From positions 1-9,368 of the forward strand of contig CANHPK010000038.1 in NCBI GenBank assembly GCA_947462525.1: a stretch of DNA of 9,368 nucleotides, given 5' to 3'. The notes below the pieces were generated by a model. That model did no database searches. It saw only the letters and a program-made list of their open reading frames with translations, and was not told the origin of the DNA. This document shows, in pieces, positions 1-5,818 of this stretch; position 1 is the stretch's first letter, and each line of letters opens with the position of its first letter. The translations under genes and the position numbers were made by a program. This stretch comes from Roseiflexaceae bacterium. Lineage in GTDB: Bacteria; Chloroflexota; Chloroflexia; Chloroflexales; Roseiflexaceae.

Positions 1-290
1 TCACGCACACCGACGGGCATGCGTTCCTTGAGGCGCGAGTAGTATTCGATGGCGCCGGTGGCATACAGCTCGTTGACTTTTTCGGCCATGCCTTTGGTGA
101 GACCGTCGATACGCTGCAGTTGTTGGCGTTCGTAGAGGTCTACCAGCGGCACCGTGACGGCCCGCAAGGCAGCCCCGGCTTTGCGGTAGGCGATAATGCG
201 AAAGCGGTCTTCGCCTAGAATTTCCATCAAATCGGCGATGGTATCAAAGAGTTCCGACACCTCGGCGTTGGTGAAGACGTCGTCCGTCAT
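1..290 (-). CDS. polX: DNA polymerase X family protein, N-terminal part (cut by left edge)
   Basis: The first 96 codons read M-T-D-D-V-F-T-N-A-E-V and run off the window without a stop. The order of motifs matches the N-terminal 8-kDa-type domain of bacterial PolX: the opening T-N-A-E-V-S-E-L-F, then E-I-L-G-E-D-R-F-R-I-I-A-Y-R-K-A (about 23-38), a helix-hairpin-helix around 59-72 (Q-R-I-D-G-L-T-K-G-M-A-E-K-V), then T-G-A-I-E-Y-Y. Family members are gap-filling repair polymerases, usually about 570 residues with a C-terminal PHP nuclease domain; neither the polymerase palm nor PHP lies in the window. The hairpin normally reads G-I-G; here the second glycine is threonine. The ATG at 290 is chosen because it gives the family N terminus; Shine-Dalgarno pairing is weak (GTGAG). 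The gene follows the flavocytochrome gene by 76 bases and probably has its own promoter. Confidence 0.85.
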   Translation of the reverse strand, partial: MTDDVFTNAEVSELFDTIADLMEILGEDRFRIIAYRKAGAALRAVTVPLVDLYERQQLQRIDGLTKGMAEKVNELYATGAIEYYSRLKERMPVGVR

Positions 291-306
291 GCATACTCAC
301 AGTGCT

Positions 307-320
307 GGAGAAGGTTCTCC
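307..320 (-). repeat. Perfect inverted repeat in the polX leader
   Basis: On the minus strand GGAGAA is followed after two bases by its complement TTCTCC, so a 5-bp stem with a 4-base loop can form. It lies 17 bases before the polX ATG and includes a purine-rich GGAGA that would otherwise look like a distant ribosome binding site. There is no T-run, so it is not a terminator. It could stabilise the 5' end of the transcript or affect translation. Confidence 0.4.
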
Positions 321-324
321 CGAG

Positions 325-333
325 AGTGTAGCA
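325..333 (-). promoter_or_regulatory. Possible extended -10 promoter of polX
   Basis: The minus strand reads TGC-TACACT 35 bases before the polX ATG, closely resembling the TGC-TACAAT ahead of the sigma operon. No -35 is recognisable. A start near 318 would place a hairpin at the very 5' end of the message. Confidence 0.4.
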
Positions 334-366
334 GTTTTGGGCAGGGTGGGTACTGCACGGGCGGCA

Positions 367-1686
367 TCACCGCAATCCGAACTCTTCGGAATCGATCTGG
401 TGCGCGGCATACCCGCGCGCCAGCAACGCTGCACGCATCTGGCGCATCAAGGGGATCGGGGCGCACATCAGCACCTGTTGGGTCTGTGTGCACAAGGGAC
501 CAGCATACGCCTCGATGTCGGCCAGCGACAACGGCCCTTCGTGGAGATGCACGCTGATGCCGGTTCGCTCTGTTGCGCGCTGGGTGAGTTCAGCGATGTA
601 TCGTGCGTCTGCGCGCGTCCGCACTGCCCATACCAGGGTTATCTCGGTATCGTGCGATGCCTGTTGCAACAGACTCAAAAACGGGGTAATCCCGATCCCA
701 CCTGCGATCCAGAGTTGCCGTTGTGTGGCCGGCATCCGGCGCCCAAACATCCCATAGGGGCCATACAGAGTGACCGCATCGCCTGGTGCGAGCTGGTCGA
801 GTAGCCGGGTGTAGTCGCCGAGCATTTTGATCGACAGACGGACATCGCGTGGACTCTCGATGGCAGATAACGAAAACGGATGGAGTTCTGCCGGTATGGC
901 TGCCTGGGATTTGGTGACCGCAAAAAAAACGAATTGGCCGGCGACTGCCGCGAGCGGCGTATCGAGCGCGATGCGGAGCTCGGTGATGCCGTGCTGTGTG
1001 GTCCGCTCCGCAATTTGTCCGCGGGCATGTGCTGCATAGCGCCGATACAGCGCAATGCTATAGAGCCAGGCGACTCCACCAATACCGGTCAACAGCGCAA
1101 TATACCAATCGGCTTGCGCCACCAGTGCATGCGCGCCACCCAACAGATAGGGCACGCCTAACCACGCGTGCGACGTCAACCAGAGCTGGTAGGGCATGCT
1201 GCCCCAGAGGGTGATAACGACCAGTGCAACCAACCCGAACAGGCCCAGCATGCCGAGTGTGTACGAGATATCTAATCCGGGCACGAGATATGCCACCAGG
1301 GTGTCGGTATCTGCCAGTGCTTGGGCAATCAACACCATCAGATGCAGGACCAGCATGATGAATGTCGATTTGCCGACAAACGCATGCATGCGATAGACCA
1401 CATCGAGACCACCGAAGAGGCGTTCGACCCACAGCCAACGCGTGGCCAACACACAGTTGACACAAAAAAACAGCATCCCCCAGAAACCGAGAGACGTGCC
1501 GAGTTCGTAGAGTGGATCAATATTAGACGGACTGATAAACCATGTTTTTCGCTGCCAGCGGATGATCACTGCCTGGACGAGGGTATCGATTGAGAGCCCG
1601 CTTATGAGCAAAAGCGCTCCATAGATGCTCCGTACACCCCACGACGTGTATCGAACACGGTCAACAATCGAGATCCCAGGTTGCAT
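367..1686 (-). CDS. Ferric reductase / NADPH oxidase-like membrane flavocytochrome
   Basis: This 439-residue protein has about six membrane spans (near 16-42, 64-84, 100-120, 140-160, 170-190, 194-213) followed by a flavin- and pyridine-nucleotide-binding domain. Four histidines sit as two pairs in the third and fifth spans: H101/H115 and H173/H186, the spacing used to hold two stacked b-hemes in the ferric reductase/NOX superfamily. The FAD-binding motif is H-P-F-S (269-272), the nucleotide-binding motif is G-G-I-G-I-T-P (329-335), and the protein ends S-E-E-F-G-L-R. The usual C-G-P of the NADPH site reads C-A-P (408-410). By family, it passes electrons from cytoplasmic NAD(P)H across the membrane to ferric iron or oxygen; the sequence does not decide which. 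No EF-hand or other regulatory domain is present. The ATG at 1686 has a GGAGG four to five bases upstream. It lies 153 bases after ruvB with a likely promoter between. Confidence 0.85.
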   Translation of the reverse strand: MQPGISIVDRVRYTSWGVRSIYGALLLISGLSIDTLVQAVIIRWQRKTWFISPSNIDPLYELGTSLGFWGMLFFCVNCVLATRWLWVERLFGGLDVVYRMHAFVGKSTFIMLVLHLMVLIAQALADTDTLVAYLVPGLDISYTLGMLGLFGLVALVVITLWGSMPYQLWLTSHAWLGVPYLLGGAHALVAQADWYIALLTGIGGVAWLYSIALYRRYAAHARGQIAERTTQHGITELRIALDTPLAAVAGQFVFFAVTKSQAAIPAELHPFSLSAIESPRDVRLSIKMLGDYTRLLDQLAPGDAVTLYGPYGMFGRRMPATQRQLWIAGGIGITPFLSLLQQASHDTEITLVWAVRTRADARYIAELTQRATERTGISVHLHEGPLSLADIEAYAGPLCTQTQQVLMCAPIPLMRQMRAALLARGYAAHQIDSEEFGLR

Positions 1687-1721
1687 AGCACCTCCGTGGC
1701 GTGGCGTAGTGACTCACATTT

Positions 1722-1730
1722 ACTGTATCA
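1722..1730 (-). promoter_or_regulatory. Possible extended -10 promoter of the flavocytochrome gene
   Basis: The minus strand reads TGA-TACAGT in the 153-base gap between ruvB and the flavocytochrome gene. The upstream region is T/G-rich without a good -35. The predicted leader is about 30 bases and contains GGAGG (1691-1695). No strong terminator for ruvB is visible in the same gap, so read-through is also possible. Confidence 0.35.
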
Positions 1731-1839
1731 AAAGACCACACACCAAAACCGCCTCGTTGCGTTGGTATTGCATGAGGAAGCGTGATGCAGCGGGAGCACA
1801 TGTACCCATCAGCGCAACGGGTGACTTGGGGGTATGGGA

Positions 1840-2889
1840 TTAAAAGAGGCGTTTTTGCTCACTGGCCGTTTTGGGGTCGCGCAGGTGGGCAGGGATACCC
1901 AGCCCGAGGTGTTCGTAGGCGCGGGGTGTCACGATACGGCCGCGCGGGGTGCGTTGGAGCATGCCCAACTGGAGGAGAAACGGCTCGTAGACGTCTTCGA
2001 CGGCGTCTATTTCTTCGGACAACGAGGCAGCCAGCGTCGACAAGCCAACCGGTCCGCCGTTGAAGAGGTCGATGATGGCACGCAGGAGGCGCCGATCGTT
2101 TTCGTCGAGGCCCAGGTGGTCGACCTCGAGGGTCGTCAGTGCGATGTTCGCCACATCTTGGGTGATAACGCCGTCGGCGACCACTTGGGCGTAATCGCGC
2201 ACGCGGCGCAGCAGACGATTGACGATACGCGGTGTCCCACGGCCGCGGGTGGCTATTTCACGCGCGCCTTCGGGAGTCAACTGGACGCCCAGGATTTTGC
2301 CGGCACGCAAGACGATGTCGTTGAGGGCGGCCACCGAATAAAACTCCATGCGCTGGACGACACCAAACCGATCACGGAGCGGCGACGTGAGCAACGCCAG
2401 GCGGGTGGTCGCGCCGATCATGGTGAAGCGTGGCAAATTGAGGCGCAAATTACGGGCGCCGGGGCCTTTGCCGACGACGATGTCGAGGGCGAAGTCCTCC
2501 ATCGCGGGGTAGAGCACTTCTTCGATTGCCCGATTGAGCCGGTGGATTTCGTCGATGAACAGAATATCGCCGGTCTGCATATTGGTCAGAATAGCGGCCA
2601 GATCGCCTTGGCGTTCGATGGCTGGGCCAGAGGTGATTTTGATTTGGACACCCATCTCGTTGGCGAGAATCATGGCCAAGCTGGTTTTGCCCAATCCGGG
2701 TGGCCCATACAGCAATGTATGATCGAGCGTCTCGCCGCGTGCTTTGGCTGCGTTGATGCTGATGGACAGTTGTTCGACGACCTTTTCTTGGCCGATAAAC
2801 TCAGAAAGCTTGCGCGGCCGCAGGCTTTTTTCGTCGTATTGTTCGTCGTCTGACGCCTGGGGATTGACCATCCGCGGTGGCTCTGACAT
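1840..2889 (-). CDS. ruvB: Holliday junction branch migration ATPase RuvB
   Basis: The 349-residue protein is full length for the family. RuvB forms a hexameric ring that, with RuvA, drives branch migration of Holliday junctions during recombination repair. Visible motifs in order: L-R-P-R-K-L-S-E-F-I-G-Q (23-34), Walker A G-P-P-G-L-G-K-T (62-69), the RuvA-contacting beta-hairpin region around 130-150, Walker B L-F-I-D-E-I-H (110-116), sensor 1 G-A-T-T-R (159-163), the arginine finger in S-P-L-R-D-R-F-G (169-176), sensor 2 R-G-T-P-R (217-221), and a C-terminal winged helix with R-T-P-R-G-R (313-318). The ATG at 2889 has GAGGAG five bases upstream and a consensus TATAAT further up. Neither ruvA nor ruvC is adjacent, so RuvB is uncoupled from its usual partners here. 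I see no convincing SOS operator upstream. Confidence 0.97.
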   Translation of the reverse strand: MSEPPRMVNPQASDDEQYDEKSLRPRKLSEFIGQEKVVEQLSISINAAKARGETLDHTLLYGPPGLGKTSLAMILANEMGVQIKITSGPAIERQGDLAAILTNMQTGDILFIDEIHRLNRAIEEVLYPAMEDFALDIVVGKGPGARNLRLNLPRFTMIGATTRLALLTSPLRDRFGVVQRMEFYSVAALNDIVLRAGKILGVQLTPEGAREIATRGRGTPRIVNRLLRRVRDYAQVVADGVITQDVANIALTTLEVDHLGLDENDRRLLRAIIDLFNGGPVGLSTLAASLSEEIDAVEDVYEPFLLQLGMLQRTPRGRIVTPRAYEHLGLGIPAHLRDPKTASEQKRLF

Positions 2890-2916
2890 ACCGACTCCTC
2901 ATAGGGGCGTAGCGGT

Positions 2917-2922
2917 ATTATA
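2917..2922 (-). promoter_or_regulatory. -10 box of the ruvB promoter
   Basis: The minus strand has a perfect TATAAT 27 bases before the ruvB ATG, giving a predicted start near 2910 and a leader of about 20 bases that includes GAGGAG (2895-2900). No clear -35 is visible at 16 to 18 bases spacing. It lies in the 65-base gap after the VTT gene, so ruvB can be transcribed independently of the sigma operon. Confidence 0.55.
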
Positions 2923-2954
2923 GAACACCTCCGCTGTCGGTGCGCACAGATGTG

Positions 2955-3491
2955 CTACCCGGGCAACCAGAGCCCTACCAGGATGATACCCGCCATGCGG
3001 ACACACCGGCCCGCACAGACCGCACTGGCGAACCGCCAAAACGGCACTTGGAATGCGCCTGCAGCCATCCCAGCGACATCAAACAGCGGATTCGGTGGCG
3101 CTGACAGCGCGAACAGGGTCACAAACGAACGCACCGGGTGCGTCATCTGCTCGGCAACCCAGCGTGCCATGCGTGTATCGGCAACAGCACGACTGCCGGC
3201 GCGACCGACGAGGTAGCCACTCGTTTCGCCCACCACCGACCCGAGCCCGGCTGCCAGCGCAATCAGCACGAGATCCCGGGGGTGGGTGCTCTGCTGGGCG
3301 AGGTGGATGACGATGGGGATGTAGGGAACAGGTACGACAATGGTGGCGGTTGCGATGGCTGTTAATGCAAAGACCCCGGCGATTGCATAATCGCCGAGAC
3401 CTCTGTAATCAAAGGGGAGCAGATAAAAGCCAACATTGACGGCAATCATGAGCATTGCCATCACTGCGATGGCCCATGGTCGAGTGGGCAC
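2955..3491 (-). CDS. VTT-domain (DedA/SNARE-associated-like) membrane protein
   Basis: This 178-residue hydrophobic protein has roughly five membrane segments (near 7-25, 37-60, 75-95, 120-142, 155-176). Two signatures identify the VTT (DedA/YqaA/TMEM41-like) superfamily: a re-entrant-loop type motif G-S-V-V-G-E-T-S-G-Y-L-V-G-R-A-G (84-99) and S-A-P-P-N-P-L-F-D-V-A-G (130-141). Members move or scramble membrane lipids, and some DedA proteins translocate undecaprenyl phosphate; which lipid this one handles is not shown by sequence. The start is GTG at 3491, two bases after the anti-sigma stop codon, without a visible Shine-Dalgarno, so it probably depends on translational coupling. A methionine at residue 11 is a possible later start but would trim the first span. 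It is the last gene of the sigma operon; no T-tailed hairpin follows it. Confidence 0.8.
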   Translation of the reverse strand: MPTRPWAIAVMAMLMIAVNVGFYLLPFDYRGLGDYAIAGVFALTAIATATIVVPVPYIPIVIHLAQQSTHPRDLVLIALAAGLGSVVGETSGYLVGRAGSRAVADTRMARWVAEQMTHPVRSFVTLFALSAPPNPLFDVAGMAAGAFQVPFWRFASAVCAGRCVRMAGIILVGLWLPG

Positions 3492-3493
3492 GA

Positions 3494-4093
3494 CTAGACT
3501 GCTTTGCGTTGTATTTTGCGCAGACGCATGAGCCAGCGGGCAGACCCAACGGTACCAACCAACCCAGCCGTCACACCCAACAAGGGGAGCATGCTCGGTT
3601 CGGGTTGCTGTGCAACGAGGGGGACCGATGCGTCGGCTACCCGTGCAGTGTCAGGTGCTGCAGCGTCAGCAGGTGCTGCTTCGGCGGGTGCATCTGCCAG
3701 CATGGGAGCCGCAACCGACCCCTTAAGGTGTAGCTGATCGGGTGCGCTGACTTGGTCGTACCCCCTACCAAAGAGGAGAGCCACACAGAGGCAGGCTGCT
3801 ACGCCCAGGGCCGGCAAAAATTGCCCACCCGGCGGACTAATCAGCCACCAGCGCCAGCCGCGCGCCTGTTGCATGGTCTGCGCATCGAGTCGCAACGAAC
3901 GTGCCGGCCGGGCGGCGGGCATATCGTGCAGGAGCTCACGCATCATCGCAAGCTCGCTGAATGCATCGGCGAGCATTGGTTCGGTTCCAAAGCGTGCCCG
4001 CAAGGCTGCGCTCTGATCTGCTGGCAATTCGTTGTCTGCCATGGCCTGCAGCAGGCTCATATCGCTATGCGAAATAGTGCTCATGTCTACCAC
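3494..4093 (-). CDS. Putative membrane-bound anti-sigma factor
   Basis: The 199-residue protein directly follows the ECF sigma gene, the classic position for its anti-sigma. Residues 12-58 (L-L-Q-A-M-A-D-N-E-L-P-A-D then L-R-A-R-F-G) resemble the cytoplasmic anti-sigma helix bundle with the common D-x-E-L-P/S signature. There is no H-x3-C-x2-C zinc motif; the only cysteines (101, 103) lie in a membrane span. Hydrophobic span 1 is about 92-108, followed by an Ala/Pro/Asp-rich loop (about 112-165), then P-E-P-S-M-L-P, a second span (168-184) and a basic end. Predicted topology is N-in, loop outside, C-in. By family, it would hold the sigma factor at the membrane until a signal triggers release or proteolysis. 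The GTG at 4093 lies 8 bases after the sigma stop; an in-frame ATG at 4084 is equally plausible, since neither has a strong ribosome binding site. Assignment rests on context plus weak N-terminal similarity. Confidence 0.7.
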   Translation of the reverse strand: MVDMSTISHSDMSLLQAMADNELPADQSAALRARFGTEPMLADAFSELAMMRELLHDMPAARPARSLRLDAQTMQQARGWRWWLISPPGGQFLPALGVAACLCVALLFGRGYDQVSAPDQLHLKGSVAAPMLADAPAEAAPADAAAPDTARVADASVPLVAQQPEPSMLPLLGVTAGLVGTVGSARWLMRLRKIQRKAV

Positions 4094-4101
4094 ATCTGTC
4101 T

Positions 4102-4713
4102 CTAGGTCTCTTCGTCAGCAATAAGACGCCTGACGGTGGGAAAGAGTTCCGCCGCCACAAAAATCTCACGGAGACGTGCCCGTGCGCGGTTCAGGCGCGA
4201 CTTGACCGTCCCGATGTTGGCACCGGTGACGACTGCTATCTCGTCATACGACATGCCTTCTATATCGCTCAAAATGACCACCGTACGCTGGTCGAGGGGT
4301 ATTTGTAGCAGTGCCACAGAAATGGTCCGATGCAACTCCGCGCGCATCAGATGCTCCTCGGGATTGGGCGTCGTGTCAGCAATTTGTAATGCCGGTGACT
4401 CGTCTTCGTCACGTGGGTTCGTGTCGAGTGACACACTGGGGTGCCGTTTATTCGAGCGCAACACATCCCGGCATGCATTCGCTACGATGCGCATCAACCA
4501 GGGACGGAACTCGCCACGCAACGACGGCAGATGACGATAGGCCGAAATAAACGCATCCTGGGCGACATCTGCTGCCGCATCTGCATCGCCGAGCATACGA
4601 AAGCACAAGCCGTAGGCGCGGTTTTGGTAGCGCTCGACGAGTTGATTAAAGCTGTCGTTATCACCCGCGAGTGCGGCAGATACGAGTATTTGGTCTTCGC
4701 TCGGTGCTGTCAC
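4102..4713 (-). CDS. ECF-type RNA polymerase sigma factor (RpoE-like)
   Basis: The 203-residue protein has the two-domain plan of group 4 (extracytoplasmic function) sigma factors. Region 2 spans about 22-93, with F-N-Q-L-V-E-R-Y-Q, the D-V-A-Q-D-A-F segment (49-55) that binds core polymerase and the -10, and F-R-P-W-L-M-R-I-V-A-N-A (69-80). A charged linker (about 94-125) leads to region 4 at 128-182, with L-S-D-I-E-G-M-S-Y-D-E-I-A and the recognition helix G-T-V-K-S-R-L-N-R-A-R (168-178). Regions 1.1 and 3 are absent, as expected. The start is GTG at 4713, supported by AAAGGG eight bases upstream that overlaps the stop codon of the phosphoesterase gene, implying coupled translation. The following gene is the likely anti-sigma. 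I could not identify an obvious ECF-type autoregulatory promoter ahead of the operon. Confidence 0.93.
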   Translation of the reverse strand: MTAPSEDQILVSAALAGDNDSFNQLVERYQNRAYGLCFRMLGDADAAADVAQDAFISAYRHLPSLRGEFRPWLMRIVANACRDVLRSNKRHPSVSLDTNPRDEDESPALQIADTTPNPEEHLMRAELHRTISVALLQIPLDQRTVVILSDIEGMSYDEIAVVTGANIGTVKSRLNRARARLREIFVAAELFPTVRRLIADEET

Positions 4714-4721
4714 GCCACTAA

Positions 4722-4727
4722 CCCTTT
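4722..4727 (-). promoter_or_regulatory. Ribosome binding site of the sigma gene overlapping the upstream stop
   Basis: AAAGGG on the minus strand lies eight bases before the GTG start of the sigma factor and shares bases with the TAA of the phosphoesterase gene. This supports the GTG choice and suggests that ribosomes finishing the phosphoesterase feed the sigma start. Confidence 0.65.
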
Positions 4728-5538
4728 ACCACGGTTTGAAGTACTCATGATGTGCGACGTGTTCGACAAAAGTGTGTGTCTCGGGATCATACAGATGGCG
4801 ACGAATAGACATCCGCTCACCCGTAATCTCAATCGTATTGTACGCGAATTGGTGTTTTTCGCGGCCTTTGCCACGGCGTGAAGTGGTTGTGCCCGATTGA
4901 CAAATGATACTGCCGTGACGCAATGTCGGCACCAGATCGCGCGTGTGACCGACATACGACAAGTGGACGTGCCCCGACAACACCGCGTCGATTTTGGCAT
5001 CTTCGAAGAGGCGCGCAATCATCATCGGCTGACGTACCCCGTTGCGGCGACCGAGTCCTGGCGGCGTCAGCAAATGATGGTGCATGACCACGATGCGGCG
5101 ATTGTCTGGTGGGCACGAATCTGCACTTGCCAAAAGCTGCGCACGCTCGGCTTTGGTAAGATTGCCGCCGTCGATGGTCCAACCGTGCGAACTATTGGCG
5201 CCTATCAGACTGACTCCATCGAGGTGCAACACCGGAGCCACGTCGTGATGTATATGCTGGTGATAAAAGACGTTGGGATGAAAAAAACGATGCCAGAGGT
5301 GAAACAATGGCACGTCATGATTGCCTGGGACCGTGAACTGCGGCTGCGGCGCGCGCTTGAGCCAATCGGTGATGGTTGCCCATTGCGCAGGTATATCCGC
5401 CCGTTGCACAAAATCACCCGATACAACAAACACATCCGGGGCATATGCATGCGCTTCAACCAGTACGCGCTCGGCAACCACGGGGTCAAACGGCGGGCCA
5501 GCATGCACATCGGAACAGTGGAACAAACGGATGGTCAT
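4726..5538 (-). CDS. Calcineurin-like metallophosphoesterase
   Basis: This 270-residue cytoplasmic protein carries the full set of dinuclear metal ligand motifs of the calcineurin-like phosphoesterases: D10-x-H12 (S-D-V-H), G41-D42, G-N-H-D (72-75), the H153-H154-H155 cluster after V-V-M, and G-H-V-H (189-192). It most resembles the class III/CpdA-like branch, whose members hydrolyse cyclic nucleotides or other phosphodiesters; the substrate cannot be read from sequence. The ATG at 5538 is chosen over an upstream in-frame start (5679) because it begins at the conserved core and has AAGGA six bases upstream; the longer reading is an Arg/Ser-rich out-of-frame shadow of the small membrane protein gene. 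Its ATG overlaps the TGA of that gene (ATGA), and its stop lies 12 bases before the sigma start, placing it inside the sigma operon. Confidence 0.9.
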   Translation of the reverse strand: MTIRLFHCSDVHAGPPFDPVVAERVLVEAHAYAPDVFVVSGDFVQRADIPAQWATITDWLKRAPQPQFTVPGNHDVPLFHLWHRFFHPNVFYHQHIHHDVAPVLHLDGVSLIGANSSHGWTIDGGNLTKAERAQLLASADSCPPDNRRIVVMHHHLLTPPGLGRRNGVRQPMMIARLFEDAKIDAVLSGHVHLSYVGHTRDLVPTLRHGSIICQSGTTTSRRGKGREKHQFAYNTIEITGERMSIRRHLYDPETHTFVEHVAHHEYFKPW

Positions 5539-5669
5539 GCCTGATCCTTGGGTTTCGGAGCTCGTGCTTTGTCCCAGGCCAGGCGAACGAACACATATGC
5601 GACGTAGACGCCGCCGATAGCCAAGATCCCAAGAAATAGAACGCGCACTAGTTCGACTACGTGTCCCAT
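5535..5669 (-). CDS. Small single-span membrane protein heading the sigma operon
   Basis: This is a 44-residue ORF on the minus strand, starting M-G-H-V-V-E-L-V-R-V. Residues about 8-31 are a continuous hydrophobic stretch (L-F-L-G-I-L-A-I-G-G-V-Y-V-A-Y-V-F-V), followed by a basic, proline-rich end (R-A-P-K-P-K-D-Q-A). The negative-to-positive charge pattern suggests the C terminus faces the cytoplasm. Support for it being real: GAGGG sits three bases before the ATG, an in-frame TGA lies just upstream, a TGC-extended -10 box (TACAAT) precedes it by a normal leader length, and its TGA overlaps the next start as ATGA. The overlapping longer frame gives an arginine/serine-rich, unlikely protein. 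I do not recognise a family. It could be a membrane anchor or sensor subunit for the operon, which is inference only. Confidence 0.75.
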   Translation of the reverse strand: MGHVVELVRVLFLGILAIGGVYVAYVFVRLAWDKARAPKPKDQA

Positions 5670-5695
5670 ACACCCTCATTCTGACTCATGCGTAA

Positions 5696-5704
5696 ATTGT
5701 AGCA
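5696..5704 (-). promoter_or_regulatory. Extended -10 promoter of the sigma operon
   Basis: The minus strand reads TGC-TACAAT, a TGn-extended -10 with five of six consensus bases. No TTGACA-like box is visible 16 to 18 bases upstream. The expected transcription start is near 5689, leaving a leader of about 20 bases before the small membrane protein ATG at 5669. Confidence 0.5.
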
Positions 5705-5807
5705 TACCAACGGAGAATCGTACGTTTGTATGGGATACTATAGACACTGTTTATGCATTACACGGCGCTGTACCTCGTCGCACGGCGGCGCCACCAACAA
5801 CCGTTCC

Positions 5808-5813
5808 GGAGGG
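5808..5813 (+). promoter_or_regulatory. Ribosome binding site fixing the glycosyltransferase start
   Basis: GGAGGG lies five bases before the ATG at 5819. The alternative in-frame ATG at 5753 has no comparable site, and the 22 extra residues it would add are arginine-rich and unlike the family. This decides the shorter start. Confidence 0.8.
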
Positions 5814-5818
5814 CATTC

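Noticed and set aside
1834..2853. A 339-codon open frame on the plus strand opposite ruvB
   Set aside because: It lies fully antisense to a complete, motif-rich ruvB. Its Asp/Gly/Gln-rich translation has no recognisable domain and reflects the codon bias of the opposite strand. No ribosome binding site was seen.
2940..2956. GCACA-TC-TGTGC repeat after the VTT gene as a terminator
   Set aside because: The loop of two bases is too small for the full stem and no T-run follows.
2889..2960. SOS/LexA operator ahead of ruvB
   Set aside because: Only a GTTC half-site is present; no paired GAAC at operator spacing was found.
5535..5679. Longer phosphoesterase start at 5679, adding 47 residues
   Set aside because: The extra residues are Arg/Ser-rich and out of frame with the plausible 44-residue membrane protein. 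The ATG at 5538 has AAGGA at good spacing and starts at the conserved core.
5736..5744. TACTATAG on the plus strand as a -10 box for the glycosyltransferase
   Set aside because: Only four of six bases match in either register and no -35 or TG extension is at the right distance. A promoter must exist in 5670-5818, but I cannot place it.
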